Shown: one piece after another, positions 53,107 to 64,000 of the stretch
Numbering within the stretch: the stretch's first letter is position 1
Layout: every line of letters begins with the position of its first letter
Assembly: GCA_022385805.1 (NCBI GenBank)
Contig: MU277677.1
Span: forward strand, 62,001 to 126,000
From: Pilatotrama ljubarskyi
Lineage: Eukaryota; Basidiomycota; Agaricomycetes; Polyporales; Polyporaceae
Direction of reading: 5' to 3'
DNA: 64,000 nt
Position numbers and translations under genes: made by a program
Notes under the pieces: generated by a model
Databases searched by the model: none
Seen by the model: only the letters and a program-made list of their open reading frames with translations
What the model was told of the DNA's origin: nothing

Positions 53107-56100
53107 TCATTGACCGCGCGACTTCTTCGCTGCACGACGCTGGGCTTCACGACAACGCTTCGAGGCGTTGTGGATAGCGTACATCCACATCTGACTCTCG
53201 CGTGCGGACGGTGCACGTAGCGCGACGGCGTCGCCTCCGCGGGGATACGATACGGCGATCTGGAAGGTACTATCGTCTACACAGGGGAAAATGAGTGCAA
53301 CGCCGAGAATGCAATCGTATTATTGTCAACTTACCTCGACTGCTTGTTGACTCTCGTACCTCGACTTCGGCAAGCGAAAGGGGCTGAGATAGTCGTTAAC
53401 TTCGCAGAAGACTCCACAGCCGGTGCATAGACATACCATGCGGTAAAGGGACTTCGTCGCTTCCTCCGTAAGCACGAGAATGTCACTGCAGAGGAAGGCA
53501 CGCAGCTTCCTTCCGCTCTTCGCTTTCATCAGAATGCCCTCCTTGAGCAGCTTCCTCGGGCCCATGTATCGTGTCGGCGCGGTGAGGTCCAGCCGGCTGG
53601 AGATGCGAAACGATTTTAGGGGGCTAGAGACAATAGTTGCAGCTGCCACTGACCCTTCACCAATCCAAAGATCCTTGGAGACCTCCTTCAGCCGCTCGCG
53701 TCCCTCTTGCTCACGGATTGTCTCGTTGATATGTTCGAGCACCTTCTCTGCCATATGCTGGGAATCTTCTATCTGGCTCCGATCTTCTCCAGGTTCGGTA
53801 TAATGTATGATCTAATAGCGGTGAGCAGGCTGGAAGCAATCCGACGCCAGACATACCTGTCGGAACAGCAAGGGGTATCGAGTAATCCGTTGCACTGCGT
53901 GAATCCTTCAGCACCCCGAGGCCATTACAGACATACACGACGAAGCCCTACTTGGCACGAGCAGATAGCTCGAGAGATCAAGATTCCTTGCAGCAGGATC
54001 GTCACGCAATCGCTAGGGTGACGTGAGCGTACAGCGCGGTTAGATTAAAAGGAATGCATGCCTGAAGACAAGCTGACAACTCCGGGTTTGTCTGTCGGAG
54101 CGACTGCAAGACTTTGATGGCGCTGCCTTGATTGACGCAATAGTCCTGTAGCAAGTATGCCATCAATCTGCGGCGCGGGGTCTGCAAGGGATTACTCACC
54201 ATGTAGACGCTAAGGTGAGCCATGCTGGTCTTGAGTATGTCACCGATTTTGTCGATGTACAGTCGGCACTCCTTCTGCCTCTCCTCCAAGGAGCTCAGGA
54301 AAGTCTGTAAGTCATGTCAGATACGAACGCCATTCCGGTGCTCGAGAGCGTACGGTATTCATGAGCAGGATATCCTCAACGTTCGCAAAGATGACCGTCC
54401 TGGCTTTCTCATCAAGGAGAGAATATACGTTGGCGTAGAAGTGCTGGGAAATATGTGAGCAGCAGGTCCAGCTGAAGAGCCGCAGCCATACCTCCACAAT
54501 GAGTTGCAGATCGCGGACGTAAGCAGCTTCGGTGGCGATGAGCTCAAAGATTGCCTGCGCCAAGATGTGATTCAATACCCTTGACCTGTGGTGGTAGCGG
54601 AAGCGATATGTTCACCTCCTGTCGCCGACGCTCTCCCGTGGGGATTTCCTCTAGGGCGGACTTGTCCACAAGACTTGCCCAAGACTGTGGAATCATGAGA
54701 ACTCGACACTGCGTCCCCATAGACAGGCCGCTTACCGAGCCGAATGCAGCATCTCCTTCCCCTGGAATTGGCGACGCCTCTCTCTGCAAGATTGGGGCTG
54801 AGATGACGGGCATCGTCCGAGTCTCGCCATCGTTGGCCGGGGTTCTTCTGCCAAAGAAGTGCAAGAAGGAATGTGAACGATCGCGCGACTCGCTCTCTGA
54901 AGGCGTTGGCGTTAAGACAAAGGAAGTAGACTGGGGGCTAGTCGTGCCAGACGTGGCGCTCTCAACCGAGGCAACAGATAGACGATTCATCGCCAGGTGG
55001 TTCTGCCTGTAGGCTTCATACCGCTCGAAGGCATCGTCCAAGCGCAAAGAGCTATTGGCAGACTCCGACTCGGGGATCACTGGCAGCTCCTTCAAGGGCG
55101 AAGGAGGTATTTGCGGAGAACGATCGGGCACTGCTGGAGCAGGTCGTCGTCGGCGATGACTCTTGGCTCGCGTTGGTCGTGGAGGGGGTGGCCGTGACTC
55201 GGCCTTAATGATCAGGCCGGCTGCTTCTAATACCCTCTGACGTTCTGCAGCGCGAGCCTGTCGCTCTTGTCGACGCGCTTCCTCGCTCTGTTCCTCTTCA
55301 TCTTCACTATCGTCAGTATCTGAGTCGGTGTCTGTCACGTAGTCCGAGTCTGACTCTGACTCCGAACCCTCATCCACATCAGATGTCTCTGGATCCACCT
55401 GCATGGTGGCCTTAGCAATTGTCGTCTGATCAGGACTTGCAGAGCCTGTCCTGGCATACGTGTCGACAGAAGCAGCTGGCGGAATAGCTGCTGTCGGTTT
55501 ATGACGTTCGCAAGTTTGAGTCATTGTCCGAGATTCAATCGAGATACATGCAAAGAGAAGATATGAGAACCCTCAGCCTGCCGACAACGTAAACAAAAGG
55601 CCGGGGAGATAGAATGTTTGACTAACCATCTGCAAGCGACAGGTAGGCCGCGGGCACGACGAAAACAACCCCGCCCTGTTCCGCTTTCCACCAATCCGCA
55701 TCCGTTCTATCGACGATCGAAAGCTGGTCGCCTTCGGAGAATGGCAGTTCGTCCGCGTTGCTGCCATTGTAGTCATAGAGCGCAACAGCCGTAACTATGG
55801 GACGTACGCTGGTTAGTTCCATAACAAGGTGAGATAGATTGAATCCTACCAGAAGTCACTTGCTCGACATATGTCTTAGGGAAGAAGCCAGTCTTGCCGT
55901 CCCGGACGACGGTGCCATACCACCAGTCACCGCCGGACTTCGATGGGTGAGCTTTGATGATAAGGTTCTCGCCAAAGGCTGATATCATAGTAAGCAATGA
56001 CTCAAGGCAATGACACATTGAGACTTACTTAATTCTTCAGGTCGCTGCGCCTGATACGCGTACAATGAGCGAACACGGTACTCTGGACAAGTTCGTTAGA

Positions 56101-59100
56101 TAAACCACCGAGAAGAAGGATAATCAGCGTGAACGCACCAGTGCTCATATCAACATCCGCGAGGGCGTTGGAGTCATCCGCAGTGTTGTTGACCTGGATC
56201 TGAGGGATGGGAGTGGCCGGCTCCTCCGGTTCCTCAATAGTAGGAGGTAGCGAAAACTCCGAGGGACCGCGCTGGATTGCCGAACCCTCCGCTGCCAATC
56301 CAGCATACCAGTCGACCGACTCGCGATGCGCCGACTTAACGCTGTCCATCGGAGGCGGGTGAGGCGTTTCAGGCTCCACAGGGGCATGATGCTCAGCAGC
56401 CGGAGGAGGGGAGGGCATGCGAGGAGCCGCAGAGACATGCGGAGGAGGCGCCGCGTCTCCAAGTACCTTGCCCGAAATAGCTGGACCGCTACGGTCGATC
56501 GTCTGCGCTTTCCTTAACTTCTTCCCGGACTGGATAGCGCTCAACAACGCAGAGCGATCTCCTGTCGGCGCTGGCGTGGCGATGGGTGCTGCCGGGGGGA
56601 CGGGAGCGAGTGGCGCGCCGGGCGGGGGCGGGGGAGGAGCAGGAATACCGGCTGGAATGTTGGTGCTCATAGGAGGCGCAGACGGGGGCGGAGGCGGAGG
56701 CGGGGGCGGCGCGGGACTGGACGGCTCCGGCGATGCCGTGGACTTAGCGGGCCCAGAAGCCGCCGCAGACTGTGGCCTCGAGGGAGGAAGGATGCTGCCG
56801 AAGAGCTGCGCCGCGAGCTTGCTGCGGGTATCTCTGGAGGAGTCCAGCTCGTCGTCACTGCTGTCCTCGTTGTCGTTCTCCTTGATGTCTTCCCAATCAT
56901 CGTCGGTGTCTCCAGGGGCAGTGTTATACGAGGTCTTGATAGCCGGAGGCGCAGGGCTCTTGGTTGGGGCAGGCGGCGCGGGAGGAGCCGGGGCTGGGGG
57001 AGCCTGGGCAGGCGGCGCTGCAGGAGGCGGAGCAGCCTGCGACTTGAAGAAAGGATTCGTGCTACCGTTCGCTGGAGTGGCGGGCGAAGCGACGCTCGAC
57101 CCAGGGCTCCCTTTCATCAGTTTGCTGAACGGGTTGGTGGCAGACTTATCCACTGAGGGCGTCGAAGCATGGCTACTCGGCGCAGGCGGAGCGGGAGGCG
57201 GAGGCGGAGGCGGGGGACTTGTCGCTTGCTGGAATGGCTCTGGTGCAGGAGGTGCAGCAGGCGCAGGCGGGGCGGGGGGCGGAGCAGGAGGCGAGGCGAC
57301 TTGATTCCTCCGCTCGGCCAGCTGACGGAGATGCTCCTCCTCCCTGCGACGAGCCTCTTCTTCCTCCTGCTCCAACTGCCTGATCCGAGCCAAACGTTCC
57401 TCGCGCTGCTTACGCAGGGCTTCTTCGCGTGCGCGCAGCTGCTCCTCTTCGGGGTCCACCACAGGAGCAGTAGGGGGGGCCGGAGGTGCGGGCGGAGTGG
57501 GCGCAGCTGGAGGAGCGGGTGCAGAAGCAGGCGCGCGGGGAACGGGTGGACGCGGAGCAGGACCCTTCCTCGGCGGCGGAGGTGCCGGAGGCTTGACCTT
57601 CAACGCTGGGGCGGGGGGTGGAGTTGGCTTCGGCGTAGGCACCTGGGAGGTCGCAGCAGGGACAGCAGACGCCGGGGTGACCGACGGGGGAGCAGGTGAT
57701 GTTGGACTGCGTCCCTCCTTCAAGGCTTTCTCTCCCTCGAGACGCTCTCTACGTAAGCGTTCTCTCTCCTCCGCCTCCCGCTCCGCAGCCTTGGCTTTCT
57801 CCTCCGCTTCCTTCTTCTCCTGAACCAGACGGTCTTCCACGCTGGTGTCGATCTTGGGAGATGGCGACGGGGCGACCACACCGAGAGCAGCCATACGCTC
57901 TTGAATACGCTGCCTGGCGAGGGCGGAGCGTTCTTCGGGAGTCAAGGCCTTCTTGGCAGCCGCTGCGGTGGCGGGGGTAGGAGCAGGCGGGGGCGGACGA
58001 TCGGCCGTGCTAGGCGCCGCGGCGGGCGGCGGAGGAGGTGGCGAACGCGGGGCTGCTGGGCTGCGCGGGCGGTCATATTCGCGATCGCGATCGCGATTGC
58101 GAGAATAGGGCCTGTCGCGGTCATAATCACGGTCCCTGTCGCGATAAGTGTCGCGCTCGCGACTCCGGTCCCGATCGCGGTCATCCCGATCATAGGCACT
58201 GCGAGGACGGTCATAAGGATCACGGTCACGGTCATAGCGCGAGGAATAGCGGTCGTCCCTGTCGTCGTAGCGGCCGAAGCGCTCGTTGCGCCGGTCGCGC
58301 TCACGAGCCCACTCGCGCTTCTCGCGCTCCCGACGCTCCTCGCGGTCCTTGATCCGGCGTTCCAGATCGGGCAGCTTCTCGTGCATGAGCTCCAGGAGCT
58401 CCCGCTCGAGCTTGCGCCGCTCCTCGTCCTTGGCGACAGAGCGCGGGCCCCGAGAGACGTACTCCAGATCCTCCTGGACGCGCTTGACACGGTACCTAAG
58501 GTCAGACATCTCCCGCTCGAGCGCGTCGTCTTCGGCCGTACGCGCGGCGGTCTCGTCCGCCACCCTGTCGAGCATCTTCGCGGTGTTCTCGAGCTGGCGC
58601 TTCATATCGTCGAGATCGGCAGAAGGACTGGCACTTTCACTGGTTGTCCGGATCGTGCTACGGTCTACGTGCCTTGAGCGAGGCTGGTAGAAGCCACCCG
58701 CAGGGGTCTCGTCCTTGTATTTGTATACCGTTGCATCCTGGCGGCCGCCAGCGCCGGCCGTGTTGCTGTAGAACGAACGCTCCCGCATACGCGATTCCGG
58801 ACCCGAGTCGAGACCAGCAGGTGAACGTGAACGGGTGTCATTCTTGAGGATATCCCTGAGGACGTTGACAGACTCCTCAAGATCTCTCCTAGAGGGAGGG
58901 ACCAGCTCCGGAGGCAGTACATCGGGAATCTCATTACCGTTGAGCCCTATCCGAGGGTCAGCATGGTGCGGTACATGTCATCAATGTGCACCTACTTCTG
59001 TAGATGAGACCCATTGCAACGTGGAACTCCGCGAGGTTGAGTTTGCCACGATTCTCAACATCGGCAAGAGCCCTATCACGCGTATGAGCGTCATCCCAAC

Positions 59101-59941
59101 CTCAACAGGGCACCATCACGTACCAGATCTTCGCAAGCTCGTTCCTATCTAGGCCACTTTGTCCGAAGACCTCCAGGGCCGTCTGTCCGCTAATGAAGCC
59201 CGTGTTGCCAGTATCCCAAGCACGGAATATCTGGTCGTAGCTCTTCTTCTCGGCCTTGGACAGTGCCCAGGGGATCTTCGGCGCGGCATTTCCTCTCTGA
59301 GCCTGGTTATGTTGCTGGAATGACTGTTGGAGCGAGAAGCCGTTCTGCTGTTGCTGGAACTGGGGCAGGCCCGCAGCGTTGTAAGGAGCGGACGTGTTGG
59401 CAGGAAGGAAGGTGTTTGACATCATCTGGAGCCTCGGGTCGATGAAGCCCGTCATCTGGGGCATCAGCGGACGCAAGCCGCCTCCCCCCTGGAAGCCCGT
59501 CGGCTGCGCAGTGAGCGGCGCCAGACCGGGGGAGCTACTGAGGAAGCGGTTGGGCTGCTGGGCGCCGAGGAAGCCGCTGCCTTGAACATTCTGTTGTGGC
59601 TGCTGTTGCTGGAACTGCGACGGGAGGGGGGGTACTGGAGGCGGAGGAGCGCGCTGCTGGAAGTTGCTGCCAGGGAAGCCGGTCTGCTGGGGTTGCAGCT
59701 GCTGGCCCGGGAAGCCCGTCTGCTGCGGCTGTTGAAAGCCTTGCTGGCCAGGAAATCCGGTCTGCTGAGGCTGTTGGAAGCTCTGCTGTCCGGGAAAGCC
59801 GGTGGGCTGGGGCTGCTGGAATCCTGGCGGCCGCTGGCCTGGAAAGCCGGTGGGCTGCGGGGCAAGCTGCTGGAACTGTTGTTGCTGGGGATTAAACCCC
59901 GTCTGCATGGGATACTGGTAACCTTGTCCCCATTGCGCCAT
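53107..59941 (-). CDS. PAN1: Pan1/intersectin-like endocytic scaffold with RhoGEF, about 1970 aa
   Basis: Seventeen exons: 59941-59124, 59072-58996, 58946-56139, 56082-56029, 55978-55850, 55794-55627, exon 7 ending 54616 (start 55490 or 55571), 54554-54492, 54443-54354, 54304-54200, 54145-54062, 54012-53952, 53894-53857, 53811-53654, 53596-53437, 53383-53335, 53276-53107. Domains in order: Gln/TGF repeats; one EH domain (about 225-315, WDTGNTGFISG, WALADVENRGKLNLAEFHVA); coiled coil and an Arg/Asp-rich stretch; a long proline-rich region; WH2 (RSALLSAIQSGKKLRKAQ); SH3 (SLYAYQAQRPEELTFGENL); SH3 (ALYDYNGSNADELPFSEGDQ); acidic linker; DH RhoGEF (ELIATEAAYVRDLQLIVEHF, VPMQRITRYPLLF); PH. It should couple clathrin endocytosis to actin and Rho-GTPase activation, like animal intersectin and Cryptococcus Cin1. 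The SH3-DH join is unresolved. One intron (54061-54013) is GC-AG. Confidence 0.88.
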
Positions 59942-61549
59942 CTGGGGTCGTCGTCGTCGCGCGTATCGGTGTTGTCGCCGCCGTCGTCGTCGTGGTCGAG
60001 GGCAGAGTGGATTGGCTCGGTCTAGCGCCCATTACGCAGTATCGTCACCCAATCTCTGCCGCCCACTCGCCTGCGCACGTTGCGCATCTTCGCAGGTGCT
60101 CCTCTCGACCGACTCGAGCTATGCGGAGAACGCGCCCCGATAGTATACAACAGCAAGGACAGAAAAACTCGGGCATTGTATTGCGACAGACGGACTACTA
60201 CGACATGACCACATGACGAGGTAGCTATGTATTCCCTCCCAGGACTAGGCCATGCTCAGTAGAGTAGCCCGGTTGACCACCGCGCAGTGCAACTGTCGAC
60301 TGAATGAGCATATTCATCAGCACAAGTACCTAGCAGATGAACGAGGGGGGGAACATAGATCAGAGAACCGCGTCTCGACATATGCCAACCTCCAGAGGAG
60401 GCGGCTTACAGACGGCACTTCCTAATTGCATTCGGTTGGGGATCATCCGAGGGAGAAAAACAATACAAGCTCGAGAATGAGGCAGAACGAGCACTCACAA
60501 GGACTAACAAGAGACATGACCGAGCTCGTTCGTGTCGGCCACCTCGGCACTCAACATCCATTACATCGTGCAGCCTCCGCCAGCGATACAATCGACAGAA
60601 CCTGTAGACACACGTCGGTCAGCAACGCGTTCCAAGCCTTGTGATATAAAACGAAGATTCAGAGGTGCAAAATGTTTGGCTGTATGCTCTGCCTTCTCGT
60701 CAAAGCCTTAGGCTACGACTGGGGCGGCAGCGTTCTCATCATGATGAGTTACAAGGACACTAGACTCACCATGAGTAGTAGGACCGGAGCTGGACGACGA
60801 GAAAACATCGACTCGCGAGTCGCGAGTCGAGACGCGAGAAGGTGAAAATACTGCCTGGGCGCGTTTTTGTAGGCCGCAATTGAGCCACGTGGGAGTTACC
60901 AAAAGCGGAGGGGCGTCGAGCGACGAGGCGCAAATTGAGCGCCCATGAAACAAGCACCCCTTGCCTATCCTCCCGGGAGATCGCGATTCGATAGTCTCCC
61001 TATTAGGCAGACGTCACGAATTGCAAGCACAAATCCGCGAGCAGTGTGTTACTACTAGTAGTATTGCCCAAAATTTCTCCGAGTTCCCAAGTTCTTGCTG
61101 CTGTAGTTCCAAGCGTCATTGCCCGGGAGGATCGCGCCTCTCCGATTGCGTCGTAGGGAGGCCTAGAGCGGGTACTGGTGTAGGCAGCCAGTGGGTGAGC
61201 ATGTATTCACCGAGATTCACAATCAGATCTGCGAACGCAGTGCATGCGTTTGAGAGCACACGTGCAGAAGTAGATGGCATACAGAGCCAAGCCGAGCCCG
61301 CGGCGGCAGGGGCGCTCCAGCGCAAAGAAGTTGAGGTCGGAGCGTCTAGTGGTGATTTGTTGCGCTGGGTCCTCAAGAAGTCGAAGGCGAGGGGCGCAAA
61401 TAAGACTCTTTGCTGTCCGTGTGGTAAGTCGGAGTGTGACTCCGCCGTCAATGCGATATGGGCAGATGAATTGCGTGCTGGATCCAGACAGAGCATTATA
61501 GCGAGTACTAGTGGGCGATGGTGAGGTAAAACGGCCTCTAGTGAGCGAG
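59942..61549. other. Intergenic, no gene recognised
   Basis: 1.6 kb containing the PAN1 promoter and the mS33 3' region. A + strand ORF at 60961-61524 (187 codons) overlaps the mS33 3' end and has no recognisable domain. A TCGCGA palindrome cluster lies at 60808-60838. Confidence 0.4.
60808..60838. promoter_or_regulatory. Cluster of TCGCGA palindromes
   Basis: ACTCGCGAGT is its own reverse complement, and a second overlapping CGCGAGTCGAG plus GACGCGAG follow. Such clustered CGCG-containing palindromes are typical transcription-factor sites in fungi. Which gene they would serve is unclear. Confidence 0.35.
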
Positions 61550-61919
61550 CTACCGCTTGCGAGACATTCTCCGACTCTCCGCTGCAGATGATATGAGGAC
61601 GGTGTAGGACTAGACGGAAGCGACACGCACCTGGTGACTTCGCCTTCTTAGGTGCACCCTTGCCTCTCCTCTTCTTCTCCTCGACGTCAGCAAGGCGCTG
61701 GTATTCCTCCCAGTCTTGTATCTTGAAGTCTCCCGGCATACGGTTGAATTGCGCGACCGTAAGGGTGTCGGGGTAGTACTGGACCATAGACGGACCGCGC
61801 AGACGTGCGCGCAGGTACTTAGCGCCAGTGCGGATGGACGCAGGGTTGTATGCGGTCTGGAAAATCTCGCATCGGAGACGAGTGAGCGCCGCAAGACGTG
61901 AGGGTGCGACTGCGGCCAT
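61550..61919 (-). CDS. RSM27: Mitochondrial ribosomal protein mS33, 106 aa
   Basis: Two exons: 61919-61631 and 61581-61550. The start MAAVAPSRLAALTRLRCEIF is followed by FQTAYNPASIRTGAKYLRAR and LRGPSMVQYYPDTLTVAQFN. This is the mS33 (yeast Rsm27/S27) signature of a small-subunit mitoribosome protein. The basic tail KKRRGKGAPKKAKSP and final SRRMSRKR are expected for an RNA-binding protein. The predicted 106 residues equal the usual family size. The frame is open upstream to 62033, but the ATG at 61919 gives the family N-terminus. Without splicing the frame would run on into unrelated sequence, which supports the 49-nt intron. It shares a divergent promoter with SUV3, another mitochondrial gene-expression factor. 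Confidence 0.88.
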
Positions 61920-62320
61920 CTTGTGCCTGAGGCCACCTGGGGCCGAGCGGAGGACGTCGAAGTGGTAGAGAGGTGAGTATGTTTTGCCCCAATACGGAAG
62001 GCGGAACCCTTGAATTCTAACAAGTGTAAACAACGCCAGAAAATGGGCAGGCGCTAGTGTCCGCCGTTTCGATCACGCCTGGCGCTCAAGCTCACCCATC
62101 CCGTTTTCCGCTTCTTCCCATCCCTCCTGTCTGGCTGTCTCTCAGGAAGTTTGAACCGGAGCAGGACTCGACTCTCTTGTTACGTTTTAGAGGGAGCCAG
62201 CACAGTCAATAGCGAGGGGATATCCGGTGTGTACCTTCAGCTGCGCCATTCCTCGGCATGGGTTCACTCAACGGCGTGGCACATCCCTCGATACAGGTAC
62301 CTTCAAAAAGTCCCGCGTCG
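61920..62320. promoter_or_regulatory. Divergent promoter between mS33 and SUV3
   Basis: About 400 bp separate the two start codons. A shared promoter for two nuclear-encoded mitochondrial genes is plausible. No TATA box is evident. Confidence 0.45.
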
Positions 62321-64000
62321 ATGATTCGCGTACCTCAACTCATACGAACACAATGTCGACGCGACCTTCGCCCATCCCTAGCTCCTGTTCAGCAGCTTTT
62401 AAGTCGGTCTCGCGGCGGGGTAGCCCGTCCTTCGCGGAAAAAGCAGGAAGGACATCGTAAACCGGCAGGACTACATAAACCCCCCCGCAATGTCTACCAC
62501 GACGAGCCCGGAACTCAGGAACGCAAGGTAGATCTCTCTGCCTCCCAAGTACCAGACTACTTTGCGGAGAACGCCTTTGACTGGCTCTCGGCTTCCACGG
62601 CGCGCATCATGGACCGTCTGGAGCGCTTCGGCCTCCCCGGACCCTGCCTAAAGCACCTACTCAAGGCCTACATCCGCGCTATGGAGAGAGGCGTCGTCTT
62701 CCGGGATCTGAAGTACGGGGAGGAGCAGCTGGAGCGCATGGCGTACGACGTGTCAAAGTCCCCGCGGCGCTTCGTGGACCAGTACTACACGCGGATGCTT
62801 TTCGAGTGGGCTAGTACCCCAGGAGGCCAGGAGGTTTTGGAGGAGGTTATCTCCAATGACGCGTTGTCTCGCATGCAAGGTCTCTTCCGCGCTGCCGACC
62901 TTTCGAAGATAGGCTGGGAATACGTCCTCACCCGAAGGAACCGCCCTCGCAAGTTCATTATGCACGTCGGACCCACCAACAGCGGGAAGACGCACAACGC
63001 TCTTCGCGCCTTGGCAGCAGCCAAACGAGGTATCTACGCCGGACCTCTTCGTCTCCTGGCCTACGAGATCTACGACCGGCTCAACAAGGGCCAGATCGTC
63101 CCGCTTGGCGTCGAACCCGACCCGGAGACAGAGCCCGACTCCTTCAGCAACATCGACTTGGGCGAAGCAGCTGCTATTGGAAAGGAAGTCGTCGTGACGA
63201 AGACAGGAAACCCGAAGTATGCTCGCGCGTGCAACATGCTGACGGGCGAGGAACAAAAGGTGGTGTCAGAAAACGCTAATCTCCTCAGCTGCACCGTCGA
63301 AATGACGCCCCACTCCGACGCTTGGGACGTCGCCGTCATCGACGAGATTCAACTCATCGCTGATAGGAGTCGCGGAGGAGCGTGGACCAACGCCGTGGTT
63401 GGCTTGAACGCTGCGGAGATCCACCTCTGCGGTGAGGAATCCGCAATCCCAGTGATTGAAGCGCTCGTGCGCTACATGGGGGATTCGCTCGAAATCAAGC
63501 GATACGAACGTCTGACGCCACTCGTCGTTGCGGAGAAGAGTCTTGAAGGTGATCTCAAGAACATCGAGAAGGGGGACTGCGCCGTCGCCTTTTCTAGAAC
63601 CGGTATCTTCAGCTTGAAGACCCGTATCGAGAAGGAGACCAAGATGCGCTGTGCCCTGGCCTATGGACGGTTGCCTCCGGAGATTCGCAGTGAGCAGGCC
63701 GCTCTCTTTAACGATCCCAACAGCGACTACCATGTGCTGGTCGGAAGCGATGCCATCGGAATGGGGCTTAATCTGTATGTACTCATGCATCTTGTCGTCA
63801 CTGGCTGTTGCTGAGCCACTTCACAGGAAGATCAAGCGCATCGTATTCGAAGCCGTCTGGAAGTGGGACGGCGGTGCGTCTAGGCTTCTCTCGACTTCCC
63901 AGATCAAGCAGATCGCCGGTCGTGCGGGACGCTTTGGCCTGCATGGGGCAGATTCAGCAGGAGGTGTGGTGACGACCCTCAACCCCGATGACCTTGAGGT
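62321..64000 (+). CDS. SUV3: SUV3, mitochondrial ATP-dependent RNA helicase (partial, cut by window end)
   Basis: Exon 1 runs 62321-63774 and exon 2 from 63827 past the window edge. The ATG at 62321 gives a basic presequence (MIRVPQLIRTQCRRDLRPSL) suited to mitochondrial import; an in-frame ATG at 62258 is possible. Helicase motifs: I, HVGPTNSGKTHNAL; Ia, GPLRLLAYEIYDRLN; II, AVIDEIQLIAD (DEIQ instead of DEAD, typical of SUV3); III region LCGEES; IV, GDCAVAFSRTGIF; V, VGSDAIGMGLNL; VI, QIAGRAGRFG. An N-terminal helical domain precedes motif I, as in SUV3. The enzyme works with the mitochondrial exoribonuclease in the RNA degradosome. The helicase core is complete up to motif VI; the C-terminal SUV3 domain lies outside the window. 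Confidence 0.95.

Noticed and set aside
54555..54585. A 31-nt intron before the DH domain of the Pan1-like gene
   Set aside because: A longer intron starting at 54615 keeps the frame and gives the family sequence RRRQE-AIFELIATE, so the short one is unnecessary.
56417..57304. 295-codon Gly/Ala-rich frame on the plus strand
   Set aside because: It is the antisense shadow of the proline-rich region of the Pan1-like gene.
60961..61524. 187-codon plus-strand frame
   Set aside because: It lies just behind the mS33 3' end on the opposite strand, with no recognisable domain or promoter.
61116..61549. Continuation of the mS33 reading frame downstream
   Set aside because: A good GTGCGT donor and CTGCAG acceptor give the correct 106-residue family length; the continuation is unrelated sequence.

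Overview
This window is nuclear DNA of a filamentous basidiomycete, most likely an agaricomycete. The genes are GC-rich and densely interrupted by short introns of about 45-70 nt. Splice sites are mostly GT-AG with donors such as GTGAGT, GTACGT and GTGCGT. The gene families fit (a Pan1/intersectin fusion, a DUF6697-type protein, expanded P450s, F-box proteins). There are no operons. All exon structures were rebuilt by hand from reading frames, splice consensus and family knowledge. No transcript evidence or database search was available.

Layout. 0-5 kb: a small low-complexity protein gene, a tRNA-Glu(CTC) and a 10-exon MFS exporter (-). 6.5-12.8 kb: an F-box protein (+), CDC73/parafibromin (-) and eIF2A (+); the last two share a divergent promoter. 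15.4-24.3 kb: a cytochrome P450 (+), the autophagic lipase ATG15 (-), RFT1 (+) and a second F-box protein (+). 25-31.7 kb: two close P450 paralogues (both -) on either side of a 555-nt assembly gap with repetitive edges. 33-42 kb: a Ser/Thr-rich single-pass membrane protein (+), an unknown regulator-like protein (-) and a GH5-type steryl glucosidase/glucosylceramidase (+). 42.4-49.5 kb: a small unknown protein (-) divergent from an inositol polyphosphate multikinase (+), an OPA3-like protein (-), a DUF6697-type protein (+) and a GRE2-type reductase (+). 49.9-50.8 kb: an AT-rich element with long imperfect terminal inverted repeats and a tRNA-like Pol III promoter. 50.9-52.8 kb: an amidohydrolase (+). 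53.1-59.9 kb: a 17-exon EH/WH2/SH3/SH3/RhoGEF/PH protein (-). 61.5-64 kb: mitochondrial ribosomal protein mS33 (-) divergent from the SUV3 mitochondrial RNA helicase (+), which runs off the window.

Most genes are housekeeping: transcription elongation, translation, N-glycosylation, autophagy, endocytosis/actin, mitochondrial gene expression and inositol phosphate signalling. The accessory content is the P450 trio, the MFS exporter, the reductase, the amidohydrolase and the AT-rich element. The most unusual points are the AT-rich element, the inverted repeat around the gap, a 32-nt intron required to keep frame, several GC-AG introns and micro-exons, and the Pan1-intersectin fusion with four Ark/Prk-kinase-type motifs and a possible short/long isoform switch. 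I found no convincing wholly new multi-gene system.
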